This document shows positions 1-7,813 of a DNA stretch of 64,000 nucleotides, one piece after another. Source of the DNA: Novisyntrophococcus fermenticellae (GTDB lineage: Bacteria > Bacillota > Clostridia > Lachnospirales > Lachnospiraceae). A program made the translations under genes and the position numbers. Each line of letters starts with the position of its first letter. The stretch's first letter is position 1. The stretch is from positions 2,170,001 through 2,234,000 of the forward strand of contig NZ_CP076458.1 in NCBI RefSeq assembly GCF_018866245.1. Reading direction: 5' to 3'. The notes below the pieces were generated by a model, which saw only the letters and a program-made list of their open reading frames with translations, was not told the DNA's origin and searched no databases.

Positions 1-729
1 TTCGGGAACATCTTCCGCCAGAAATCTGGCAAAACGGCTTTGCAGTTCATCCAGAAAACTGTCGGTAAATCCCCATAGATTCATGGACACGATACTGTCA
101 GAATCAATCTCTTTCCAGCTTCTCCCATCGTCCTCTGTATACATCACCTTTTCTCCGGCCTTTTCGATATGCGTATGTTCACATACATCCTCCAGATAGC
201 CACTTGCATCTGTTCGACAGACTCCACGGGAAACATGACCATTCTCCGTCAAGGTATTTCCCAGTCTGTAACCCACCATGGCATAATGGTATTTTTCATC
301 ATCCTGATGCTGCGTAAGATATTCATAAATCAGGGAGAATGCATGCTTGCCATAGTAATCATCAGCATTGATTACAGCAAACGGTGCTTCATTCAGTACG
401 TAAATACAGCTTAGCACTGCATGACCGGTACCCCAGGGCTTTACCCTTCCTTCCGGTACCATAAAGCCCTCTGGAATATCGGTCAATTCCTGATATACAT
501 AATGAACTTTTACAAAGTTATTCAGACGATCCCCAATTGCCTCTCGAAATTCCGTCTCATATTCCCGCTTAATGATGAAAATGACCTCCTGGAATCCTGC
601 TTCCACCGCATCATACAGTGAAAAATCCATGATGATATGTCCTTGTTCATCCACGGGATCAATCTGCTTTAATCCTCCGTAACGGCTTCCCATGCCAGCC
701 GCCATTATTACTAAAACCGGTCGTTTCAT
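1..729 (-). CDS. Sugar-phosphate nucleotidyltransferase family protein, 3' end outside window
   Basis: The reading frame is open from the ATG at 729 down to base 1, so about 243 N-terminal residues are visible and the C-terminus lies outside. It starts MKRPVLVIMAAGMGSRYGG, the glycine-rich nucleotide-binding loop (G-x-G-S-R-x-x-x-x-K) of NTP_transferase enzymes, and carries INADDYYGK, the metal-binding acidic stretch seen in UDP-sugar pyrophosphorylase-like proteins. It probably activates a sugar phosphate with an NTP in the cytoplasm. The start lies 4 bp after the ABC-F stop codon, and the AGGAGG ribosome site sits inside the end of that gene, so the two are co-transcribed. The sugar substrate cannot be read. 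Confidence 0.85.
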   Translation of the reverse strand, partial: MKRPVLVIMAAGMGSRYGGLKQIDPVDEQGHIIMDFSLYDAVEAGFQEVIFIIKREYETEFREAIGDRLNNFVKVHYVYQELTDIPEGFMVPEGRVKPWGTGHAVLSCIYVLNEAPFAVINADDYYGKHAFSLIYEYLTQHQDDEKYHYAMVGYRLGNTLTENGHVSRGVCRTDASGYLEDVCEHTHIEKAGEKVMYTEDDGRSWKEIDSDSIVSMNLWGFTDSFLDELQSRFARFLAEDVPE

Positions 730-733
730 ACTT

Positions 734-2365
734 CTAGTTATCCTCCTCAGTCATAGTGTAGACCTGACGTTTTCTGGCCATCTCATCGCTTTCCAAATAC
801 TCATCATATGTGGTTATTTTATCAATCAGGGCTCCGCCAGGCACGATTTCCATAATACGGTTAGCTGTTGTCTCGACAAACTGATGGTCATGAGATGCAA
901 ACAATATAACACCCGGAAACTTAATCAGACCATTGTTCAGCGCTGTAATGGACTCCATATCCAGATGATTGGTCGGCTCATCCAGAAGCAGTACATTGGC
1001 ACCTGAAATCATCATCTTAGACAACAGGCAGCGTACCTTCTCTCCACCTGACAGAACTTTTACACGCTTCACTCCATCTTCACCCGCAAAGAGCATGCGG
1101 CCCAGAAAGCCACGGACATAAGTCACATCCTTAATCTCAGAATATTGTGTCAGCCAGTCCGCGATTGTCAGATCACTGTCGAACTCTGCGGTGTTATCCT
1201 TGGGAAAATATGCCTGGGATGTGGTAATTCCCCATTTATAAAAACCTTCATCCGGTTCCATCTCACCCACAAGGATTTTAAATAATGCTGTTTTTGCCTG
1301 TTCGTTGGCTCCGACCAATGCCACCTTATCCTCTCTGCCGAGTGTAAATGAAATATGATCCAGAATCACTTCACCATCAATGGTTTTTGTCAGGTTTTCC
1401 ACCTGCAGGACCTCATTACCGATCTCACGGTCGGGGCGGAAATCAATGTAGGGATATTTCCGGCTGGACGGTCTGATCTCGTCAAGCTGGATTTTTTCCA
1501 ACGCACGCTTACGTGACGTGGCCTGCTTACTCTTGGATGCGTTGGCACTGAACCGGCTGATAAAATCCTGCAGCTCCTTGATCTTTTCCTCTTTCTTCTT
1601 ATTCGCCTCTTTCATCTGTTTCATCAGCAACTGGCTGGATTCATACCAGAAATCATAATTTCCGGCATACAGCTGAATCTTTCCATAGTCAATATCAGCT
1701 GTATGGGTACAAACTTTATTCAAAAAATAACGGTCATGGGATACCACGATCACCGTATTCTCAAAGTTAATCAGAAATTCTTCAAGCCAGGCGATGGCAT
1801 CCAGATCCAGATGGTTGGTCGGCTCATCCAAAAGTAAAATATCTGGATTTCCAAATAACGCCCTGGCCAACAATACCTTCACCTTCTGGGATCCATTCAA
1901 ATCTGCCATCTGTGAATAATGATATTCCGAACTGATACCAAGACCATTCAGCATCTGCTCCGCATCGGATTCCGCTTCCCATCCATTCATCTCGGCAAAT
2001 TCACCCTCCAGTTCACTCGCCTTGATTCCATCCTCATCGGTAAAATCTTCTTTGGCATAAATTGCCTCTTTTTCTTTCATAATCTCATATAACCTGGCAT
2101 TTCCCATAAACACAGTATCCAGAACAGAATAGGCATCATATTTGAAATGATCCTGTTCCAGACATGAGAGGCGCTGTCCCGATGTGATTATAACATCACC
2201 ATTCGTGGGTTCCAGCTGACCAGATAAAATCTTTAAAAACGTGGATTTTCCGGCTCCGTTGGCGCCAATCAGACCATAACAGTTCCCTTCTGTAAATTTA
2301 ATATTAACATCTTCAAACAGTGCTTTCTTACCCAGACGTAATGTCACATTATTTGCTGCTATCAT
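734..2365 (-). CDS. ABC-F family ATPase (YkpA/YbiT type)
   Basis: This 543-residue soluble protein has two ABC ATPase domains in one chain and no membrane segment, the ABC-F layout. The first Walker A is GANGAGKST near residue 34 and the first Walker B is DILLLDEPTNHLDLDA; the second half has LSGGEKVRCLLSKMM followed by LLLDEPTNHLDMES. The second Walker A reads GANEQAKTA rather than GxxGxGKS/T, so its conserved glycines are lost; this substitution is typical of the YkpA/YbiT group as I recall it. ABC-F proteins act on the ribosome. The charged linker (residues about 240-300, rich in Lys and Glu) is the P-site tRNA interaction motif. A good promoter lies just upstream, overlapping the LTA synthase stop. 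Confidence 0.9.
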   Translation of the reverse strand: MIAANNVTLRLGKKALFEDVNIKFTEGNCYGLIGANGAGKSTFLKILSGQLEPTNGDVIITSGQRLSCLEQDHFKYDAYSVLDTVFMGNARLYEIMKEKEAIYAKEDFTDEDGIKASELEGEFAEMNGWEAESDAEQMLNGLGISSEYHYSQMADLNGSQKVKVLLARALFGNPDILLLDEPTNHLDLDAIAWLEEFLINFENTVIVVSHDRYFLNKVCTHTADIDYGKIQLYAGNYDFWYESSQLLMKQMKEANKKKEEKIKELQDFISRFSANASKSKQATSRKRALEKIQLDEIRPSSRKYPYIDFRPDREIGNEVLQVENLTKTIDGEVILDHISFTLGREDKVALVGANEQAKTALFKILVGEMEPDEGFYKWGITTSQAYFPKDNTAEFDSDLTIADWLTQYSEIKDVTYVRGFLGRMLFAGEDGVKRVKVLSGGEKVRCLLSKMMISGANVLLLDEPTNHLDMESITALNNGLIKFPGVILFASHDHQFVETTANRIMEIVPGGALIDKITTYDEYLESDEMARKRQVYTMTEEDN

Positions 2366-2424
2366 TTTCTGACCTCATCTTCTTATATTTATTCAGGTTC
2401 TGCCCTTTGGGCGAACTATAATCT

Positions 2425-2452
2425 ATTGTAACGGATATTCCTGTTTTTTCAA
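2425..2452 (-). promoter_or_regulatory. Sigma-A-type promoter for the ABC-F/nucleotidyltransferase pair
   Basis: On the minus strand TTGAAA and TACAAT are separated by 16 bp. The -35 box overlaps the stop codon of the LTA-synthase gene, and transcription would begin about 50 bp before the ABC-F start. A small GCCC-TTT-GGGC hairpin lies in the leader. Confidence 0.55.
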
Positions 2453-4485
2453 GGAGAATTTTTTATTGTGAAAAAGTTATCCAGCCGTCCTGCATCTTTT
2501 GCCAGTTCATTGTACTGAAGAGCTTCATATTGAAGCTCCAGTTTCTTATAGTCGGTGTCCATATCTTCCCATCTAATATATCCGCCCTTGTCATCTATGT
2601 ATCCCAGGTGATTCAAAGCCGGCATTTTCTCCATTAGCCCGGAAAGATAATAATTATAGGGAGTCATCTTAAGATTCGTCTGTTCCAGCATAAGTGTTGA
2701 CAGATAGTTGGTACTTGTAAGGATTCCCTCTTCCTCAGGGATATCATAATTCGCCCAGATAAAGAATGGTGTTGCAAAGTACTTCTCCTGCTCTTCAAGG
2801 GTGCTTTCTTCAAATTTTTCCCCCGTAATCCATTCTGTAAAACTTTCCGGCAGGTCCGGATAATGATCCCCGAACATAACAATCATGGTAGGCTCGTCAT
2901 AGTCTTCGAAGTATTCAATCAGATACTTAAGAGCATCGTCTGATTCCTTTAGCAGAGACAGATACTGATTTACAGAACTGTTTGTGTAGCCCACCGTATT
3001 TACGTCACCTTTATAGGCCGTATCGGTATACCCACCATGGTTCTGCATTGTGACATCAAACAGGAAGTACGGCTCTTTTGGATTCTCTTTTTGATTCACG
3101 GACTCTATGATTTTCTCATAGTTTGCCTGATCACTGATATGCTGACGAATTCTCTTTGCAGATGACGCAAAGTCATCAATCGTATAAAATTCGTCAAATT
3201 GAAGCATCCGGTAGGCACTCGTCCGCTTCCAGTTACTGCCCTTGTTGGGGTGCATAGCCTCTGCCCTGTATCCCTGACTCTTAAGTGTCGTTACCAGAGA
3301 ATACTGGTCATGCGTGAAATAGCTTACATAAGGAACCATTCCCGGGAAACGCTTCACTGAGTTTCCAGTCAGAAACTCATATTCTGTCTTTGCCGTACCC
3401 CCTCCGCGAATGCATACCAGCGTATGCCCCTTAATCGTATTTTCCTTCATGGAATCATAAAACTCCATATAGGGCTGTGTTACATTAAAATCGCCTAACA
3501 AACGGTAATCTGCCCAGGATTCATTCATGATAGCAATAATATTCACAGGTTTTGTCTTATTCCCCCGGTCATCTGAAGATGTATCCACGTCTTTGGCCGT
3601 ATCTTTTACCGCCTTTTCAGAATAACCTTCCGGAGGCGTCAGTCTCATATATTTGGCCACACACAGGAATCCCACTGTAGTTCCATATTCCTCATAGGTT
3701 TTATAAGGGCGGTAGAGATCGGTAAGTATACCAAGAGCTCCATTCCAGCCTACATTTAAGTAAATGAAGCTTAGGCCTGCAGCAAATACTGCTGTCAAAC
3801 CTCTCATGAGTACTTTCCACTTAGGTTTTCTTACAAGTATGTAATCTTCGGACTGCCAGTACAGACCGATACTACAAAATGATGTTACACCAAATATTAT
3901 AATTTCCCTGGTCAGCTGAAAATCATATCCTCCCGCTACTTCCATAGCGGTTCCCGCACTGAAAATATCTATAAATTGAAAAGGTTCTCCCCGAAACAAA
4001 TAGACAAAATAAAAAACCAGGCTCATGGCCAGAAAAAAAATATTCCCTGCCAGCATAGTCCTGCGCCATGAATTTAGAATCAGCATCAGCAACATCAGAA
4101 GAACAAAAATAAAGACTACATTCAAAGCCATATATCCTGTCTCCATATCCTTCAACAAAGGATTATTTATAAACTCTATCTGCAGGAAAATATAGAAAGA
4201 GTTGGCTAAGGTGATTAGAAAATGCCAGATTTTAATCTTTCCGGCATCGCGTTTACCCGATTCTCTTTTCAGAAAGTTCCACAGCCAGACCGAAAAGGAA
4301 AACGCTACAGCCGCCACTAAAGCCATAAACTGTAATATCCCACTCCCATTTGCCTCAGGATTGTTTCCTATTATAGATGGATACTTGCTAGTTAAAAACA
4401 CCAGAATCAGCGTCCAATAGAAAAACCCCGCGGCAAATGCACTTCTTAATCTGATATCTGTCAGTTTTTTCATCCCTGCTTCCAT
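2449..4485 (-). CDS. LTA synthase-type membrane sulfatase (alkaline phosphatase superfamily)
   Basis: About 678 residues: five or so hydrophobic segments in the N-terminal 270 residues (for example FFYWTLILVFL, LLMLILNSW, IFFLAMSLVFYFVYLF), then an extracellular sulfatase domain. Seen motifs are IIAIMNESWADY (metal site), IRGGGTAKTEYEFLTG with the catalytic Thr, MHPNKGSNWKRT, and MFGDHYPDLP with the metal-binding Asp/His. This is the LtaS/MdoB family, which transfers glycerol-phosphate from phosphatidylglycerol to a surface polymer. The frame is open to a TTG at 4524 that overlaps the exporter's stop, but that codon directly abuts its GGAG; the ATG at 4485 (MEAGMKK) or 4473 is more likely, so translation is probably coupled to the upstream exporter gene. 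Confidence 0.88.
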   Translation of the reverse strand: MEAGMKKLTDIRLRSAFAAGFFYWTLILVFLTSKYPSIIGNNPEANGSGILQFMALVAAVAFSFSVWLWNFLKRESGKRDAGKIKIWHFLITLANSFYIFLQIEFINNPLLKDMETGYMALNVVFIFVLLMLLMLILNSWRRTMLAGNIFFLAMSLVFYFVYLFRGEPFQFIDIFSAGTAMEVAGGYDFQLTREIIIFGVTSFCSIGLYWQSEDYILVRKPKWKVLMRGLTAVFAAGLSFIYLNVGWNGALGILTDLYRPYKTYEEYGTTVGFLCVAKYMRLTPPEGYSEKAVKDTAKDVDTSSDDRGNKTKPVNIIAIMNESWADYRLLGDFNVTQPYMEFYDSMKENTIKGHTLVCIRGGGTAKTEYEFLTGNSVKRFPGMVPYVSYFTHDQYSLVTTLKSQGYRAEAMHPNKGSNWKRTSAYRMLQFDEFYTIDDFASSAKRIRQHISDQANYEKIIESVNQKENPKEPYFLFDVTMQNHGGYTDTAYKGDVNTVGYTNSSVNQYLSLLKESDDALKYLIEYFEDYDEPTMIVMFGDHYPDLPESFTEWITGEKFEESTLEEQEKYFATPFFIWANYDIPEEEGILTSTNYLSTLMLEQTNLKMTPYNYYLSGLMEKMPALNHLGYIDDKGGYIRWEDMDTDYKKLELQYEALQYNELAKDAGRLDNFFTIKNSP

Positions 4486-4513
4486 TGGTGACTTCTTTCT
4501 TCTGTCTTTACCC

Positions 4514-5398
4514 TTAAAAAACAACTCCGGTCACCTCGATCAATATTCCCCAGAATACACCCAGCGCATAAAGCATACCTGTAATTTTCAGATTTTCCCT
4601 GACGTTTTTATTCGTTCTGAAGAGAACCAGAAGACCTACACCGGCACCAACCAAAAGGCCTGCCATCATCTGTCCGCTCCCCAGGATACCATTCAGATAT
4701 AGCTGGCTGATAGCCACAGAGGAGGCACAGTTTGGAATCAAACCTATCAGTGCCGCCAAGAATACCCCTGCAACCGGCCGACTGCTGGCTATGGAACCGA
4801 TACGCTCCTGTCCCACCAGTTCCACAGCCAATCCGATTGCCAGAGATATTACGAAAATAAACAATGTGATTTGTACCGTATGAATAACTGCTGATTTAAA
4901 GATTCCTTCCTCCTCACAATGGCAATGTTCATGTTCACATAATGAATGGATATCCTTTTCTTCATGCATATGACCATTCTTTTCTTGTCTTCTGGTCTTT
5001 TTTGGAAGTCTCTGAAAAAAATCAATCAGAAATCCGGAAACAGCACCCAAAAGTATCTTCATTCCCAGAATTCGGAAGATTGTCACAGGTGCAACGGACT
5101 CGGAAATAAAAATCGGCAGCATCTCATCTGATGTAGACAGAAAGATGGCCAACAGCGTCCCTGCTGAAAGAATGCCTCCTGCGAAGAGACTGGCCGCTGC
5201 CGCCGAAAACCCGCACTGCGGAATAATACCAATAATCCCACCAATTAACGGACCGTATTTCCCGGTTTTCTGTATGACAGCCCTGGATTTTTCTCCCGTC
5301 TTATGCTCCAGATATTCCATGACTAAGTATGTCAGAAATAAAAAAGGAATCAGTTTCAGACTATCGATCAGCGTATCTTTTAATACGTCAATTAACAT
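4514..5398 (-). CDS. Putative 10TM heavy-metal exporter (ArsP_2 / putative manganese transporter family)
   Basis: This 294-residue integral membrane protein has two similar halves, each with a glycine-rich signature: GGIIGIIPQCGFSAAAASLF near residue 50 and AALIGLIPNCASSVAISQL near residue 215. Between them is a loop rich in His, Cys and Glu (HMHEEKD, CEHEHCHCEEE; residues about 142-165), a likely metal-binding segment. The repeated P-x-C motif and FLSTSDEMLPIF are hallmarks of the Pfam family described as putative heavy-metal exporters, often annotated as manganese transporters. The metal is not proven. The gene is first in an operon with the LTA synthase and follows a repeat-filled leader (5418-5937). 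Its ribosome site (GAAAGCAGGG) is weak. Confidence 0.82.
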   Translation of the reverse strand: MLIDVLKDTLIDSLKLIPFLFLTYLVMEYLEHKTGEKSRAVIQKTGKYGPLIGGIIGIIPQCGFSAAAASLFAGGILSAGTLLAIFLSTSDEMLPIFISESVAPVTIFRILGMKILLGAVSGFLIDFFQRLPKKTRRQEKNGHMHEEKDIHSLCEHEHCHCEEEGIFKSAVIHTVQITLFIFVISLAIGLAVELVGQERIGSIASSRPVAGVFLAALIGLIPNCASSVAISQLYLNGILGSGQMMAGLLVGAGVGLLVLFRTNKNVRENLKITGMLYALGVFWGILIEVTGVVF

Positions 5399-5417
5399 TC
5401 AAATACCCTGCTTTCTC

Positions 5418-5937
5418 ATGTTTTGTGCGTCCCAAATTCATGCTTTTTCATGCAAGCATGAATCGCATGACCTTTTGACCTACCTTATGATACCTACGGA
5501 TTGCTACGCACTTTGTGCTCCCGCAATCCTAAAAACATTCGAAATCCGCCCTATTCGGGCTCCTTTCTCATGTTTTGCGGGTCCCAAATTCATGCTTTTT
5601 CATGCAAGCATGAAACGCATGACCTTTTGACTTACCTTATGATACCTACGGATTGCTACGCACTTTGTGCTCCCGCAATCCTAAAAACATTCGAAATCCG
5701 CCCTATTCGGGCTCCTTTCTCATGTTTTGCGGGTCCCAAATTCATGCTTTTTCATGCAAGCATGAAACGCATGACCTTTTGACCTACCTTATGATACCTA
5801 CGGATTGCTACGCACTTTGTGCTCCCGCAATCCTAAAAACATTCGAAATCCGCCCTATTCGGGTTCCTTTCTCATGTTTTGCGGGTCCCAAATTCATGCT
5901 TTTTCATGCAAGCATGAAACGCATGACCTTTTGACCC
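5418..5937 (-). repeat. 152-bp tandem repeats (3.4 copies) forming the exporter leader
   Basis: Three complete units (5418-5569, 5570-5721, 5722-5873) and 64 bp of a fourth are nearly identical, differing at only a handful of bases. Each unit holds an inverted repeat TTCATGCTT/AAGCATGAA with an 8-nt loop, a nested hairpin GGATTGC/GCAATCC enclosing GCAC/GTGC, and GCCC/GGGC. Read in the exporter's direction, each unit has GAGAAAGGAG and then an ATG opening a 14-codon frame; the exporter's own start region (GAGAAAGCAGGG, TTTGAATG) looks like one more, shortened copy. No spacers are present, so this is not CRISPR. A promoter upstream at 5945-5973 would transcribe the whole array into the 5' leader. 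Confidence 0.9.
5494..5842 (-). other. Three identical 14-codon ORFs, one per repeat
   Basis: At 5494-5538, 5646-5690 and 5798-5842 the minus strand encodes the same short peptide, MFLGLREHKVRSNP, from ATG to TAG. The ATG aligns with the start codon of the exporter when the repeat is compared with the gene's own 5' end. The best Shine-Dalgarno-like sequence (AAAGGAG) is about 20 nt away, too far for strong initiation, so translation is uncertain. They may simply be a by-product of duplicating the leader. Confidence 0.3.
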
Positions 5938-5944
5938 TGGTATC

Positions 5945-5973
5945 ATATTATCACAAACGTAAAAAGAACTCAA
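5945..5973 (-). promoter_or_regulatory. Promoter reading through the repeats into the metal exporter
   Basis: TTGAGT and TAATAT are spaced by 17 bp on the minus strand. It is the first convincing promoter upstream of the exporter, and would give a leader RNA of roughly 540 nt made mostly of the tandem repeats. Confidence 0.55.
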
Positions 5974-5984
5974 CACTTAACAAA

Positions 5985-6015
5985 GGCATGTTTTTGCTCT
6001 TTGCAAAAACATGCC
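5985..6015. terminator. Strong symmetric hairpin between divergent promoters
   Basis: GGCATGTTTTTGC and GCAAAAACATGCC pair perfectly over 13 bp around a 5-nt loop. It is followed on the plus strand only by a weak T-rich stretch. It sits upstream of both the exporter leader and the HTH gene, so it could insulate the two units or be an operator rather than a classical terminator. Confidence 0.5.
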
Positions 6016-6137
6016 GTACTTTAATATCTTATATCGTTTAATTCTCTTTTTTGTCATATTCACAATATCGAATGTATTCAATGAATAAAATATATCTTAT
6101 CCTAGAATTCAATATTATATATGAATGGGGTGTATGT

Positions 6138-6356
6138 ATGATTAGTTATGATCCTTTTTGGAATACATTGGAACAGTCTGCTGAATCGTGGTATACGCTG
6201 ACAAAGCGGCACAGGATTTCTTCCAGTACCCTTCATCGCCTGAAGCAAAATGAAGTTGTAACCACAAAGACTTTAAATGATTTATGCAGAATTTTAAACT
6301 GCCGGATACAGGATGTTGTGGAATATATTCCATCAGATCAGGATCAGAGATTATAA
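6138..6356 (+). CDS. Small Cro/CI-type HTH regulator
   Basis: A 72-residue protein, MISYDPFWNTLEQS onward, consisting only of an XRE/Cro helix-turn-helix: SWYTLTKRHRISSSTLHRLKQNEVVTTKTLNDLCRILNCRIQDVVEYI. The phrase TLHRLKQ-x-x-x-VTTKTLNDLCRIL-x-C is typical of single-domain regulators of the YozG/HTH_26 type. The frame is open further upstream (6051), but the ATG at 6138, after GGGGTG, gives the normal length. It is the only plus-strand gene in this area and lies downstream of the hairpin at 5985. Target genes are unknown; autoregulation or the divergent exporter are possibilities only. Confidence 0.8.
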   Translation: MISYDPFWNTLEQSAESWYTLTKRHRISSSTLHRLKQNEVVTTKTLNDLCRILNCRIQDVVEYIPSDQDQRL

Positions 6357-6366
6357 GAACAATTTC

Positions 6367-6636
6367 TTATAAATTCTCTTCCTTCTGCAGCTGTATCAAA
6401 AAGATTCTGAAATAGTCTTCCAGTGTCCCCTTTAATCGCCCGTAGAGCTCTGTTTCCAGCTGCCTGAGCTCCCATAATAACTCTATCTCCGCCTCCATCC
6501 GGTTATACCAGATAGTCAGATTCCATGGATCCACACATTCATCCAGTATCTCGAAACTTCTCTTGAGTATCCTGTAAATATTTATATCTTCTATCTTTTG
6601 CAGCGCCCCTATAAGTCTTTCTCGCTTTTTTCCCAT
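6367..6636 (-). CDS. Small helical protein of unknown function
   Basis: 89 residues, highly charged and predicted mostly helical (ERLIGALQKIEDINIYRILKRSFEILDE, then MEAEIELLWELRQLETELYGRLKGTLEDYFRIFLIQLQKEENL). I recognise no domain and no catalytic motif. A good Shine-Dalgarno sequence (GAGGAGGATAAG) precedes the ATG, which supports it as a real gene. It converges on the small HTH gene with only 10 bp between stops. Confidence 0.6.
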   Translation of the reverse strand: MGKKRERLIGALQKIEDINIYRILKRSFEILDECVDPWNLTIWYNRMEAEIELLWELRQLETELYGRLKGTLEDYFRIFLIQLQKEENL

Positions 6637-6803
6637 CTTATCCTCCTCTTTTGTATGTCCATTTCCATATATTCCAAAACATCCCTCTGTATTTTATGAA
6701 GGACTCTTTCGAAATATTCTTAATATTACTCATTTAAATTATATTCGTTTTATCAAATATATTCAACTATATAGAGGTATTTTATTAGAATAGAAAGAAA
6801 TAA

Positions 6804-6835
6804 GAAAAAAACCCAGAGCTGCATTAGCTCCAGGG
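6804..6835 (-). terminator. Rho-independent terminator after metA
   Basis: On the minus strand CCCTGGAGCT-AATGC-AGCTCTGGG forms a stem with a single mismatch and is followed by a run of seven T. It ends the ligA-cls-metA transcript. Confidence 0.9.
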
Positions 6836-6867
6836 TTTTATAGTGTAAATTGTATACTTAGTCAACA

Positions 6868-7788
6868 TTAAAACGGCGTACCGTCCAAATCATAGGGAGT
6901 TGTTTGATAAACGTAATAATTCAGCCAGTTTGTATACAGGTTATTGGCGTGTGACCGCCACATCAACTTTGGCTTTACTCCGGGATTATCATTCAGATAA
7001 TAATTTTGGGGCATCTGTATATCCAGTCCCTTTTCCTTATCTCTCTTGTATTCTCCATCCAGAGTGATACGGTCATATTCCGGATGGCCCATGACAAAGA
7101 TTTTTCTGCCTTCATCCGCCATTCCCATATAGAATCCGGCCTCATCAGATTCTGCCAGTATCGTAACAGCCTCACAGGCACGTATATCCTCAATAGGCAC
7201 TTCTGTATGTCTGGAATGAGGCGCCAGAAAAATATCGTCGAATCCCCTCACAAGGGGAACTTTTCTATTCTGTACCTTATGCCAGAACAGCCCGAACCGC
7301 TTCTCGTCAAGCATCTTCTTTTGGAGTCCATAGAAATGATACAAGCTGGCCTGTGCAGCCCAGCACAGATAAAGTGTCGATGTGACATGTTTCTCTGTCC
7401 AATCCATAATTCCAGTGAGTTCTTTCCAGTAATCCACTTCTTCAAATTCCATCTGTTCCACAGGTGCCCCTGTAATAATCATGCCATCAAAGAAACGTTG
7501 TCTGATATCCTCAAAGTGTTCATAAAACTTATTCAGATGGCTGGCCTGTGTATTCTTTGACTCGTGGCTGGACATATGGATGAATGAAACATCCACCTGA
7601 AGGGGCGTATTAGACAGGGAGCGCAGCAGCTGCAGTTCTGTCTCTTCTTTAAGTGGCATCAGATTCAGTATCAATATACGAATGGGGCGAATGTCCTGGT
7701 GAACAGCCCGAGTTTCGTCCATAACAAATATATTTTCTTTTTCCAGTATTTCCTTTGCCGGCAAGTCGCTTTGAATTTTAATAGGCAT
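6868..7788 (-). CDS. metA: Homoserine O-acyltransferase (MetA family)
   Basis: 306 residues, the normal length for MetA. The start MPIKIQSDLPAKEILEKENIF, the segment RILILNLMPLKEETE, the catalytic-cysteine motif LYLCWAAQASLYHFYG and the C-terminal WRSHANNLYTNWLNYYVYQ are family hallmarks. It acylates the hydroxyl of homoserine in methionine biosynthesis; many MetA proteins outside proteobacteria use acetyl-CoA, so succinyl versus acetyl cannot be called from this. GGAGGGAATAA precedes the ATG. It is the last gene of an operon with cls and ligA, and I saw no SAM riboswitch in the 25-bp gap. Confidence 0.93.
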   Translation of the reverse strand: MPIKIQSDLPAKEILEKENIFVMDETRAVHQDIRPIRILILNLMPLKEETELQLLRSLSNTPLQVDVSFIHMSSHESKNTQASHLNKFYEHFEDIRQRFFDGMIITGAPVEQMEFEEVDYWKELTGIMDWTEKHVTSTLYLCWAAQASLYHFYGLQKKMLDEKRFGLFWHKVQNRKVPLVRGFDDIFLAPHSRHTEVPIEDIRACEAVTILAESDEAGFYMGMADEGRKIFVMGHPEYDRITLDGEYKRDKEKGLDIQMPQNYYLNDNPGVKPKLMWRSHANNLYTNWLNYYVYQTTPYDLDGTPF

Positions 7789-7813
7789 TTATTCCCTCCA
7801 TTTCTTTTTGCAA

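Noticed and set aside
5418..5937. Repeat array considered as CRISPR
   Set aside because: Units are 152 bp, contiguous and almost identical with no variable spacers, and no cas genes occur in the window.
5501..6041. Plus-strand ORFs through the tandem repeats
   Set aside because: They arise because the repeat is open in several frames; period 152 is not a multiple of three, there is no ribosome site, and the strand opposes the transcript of the exporter.
7789..7813. SAM riboswitch before metA
   Set aside because: Only 25 bp separate it from cls, enough for a ribosome site but not for a riboswitch.
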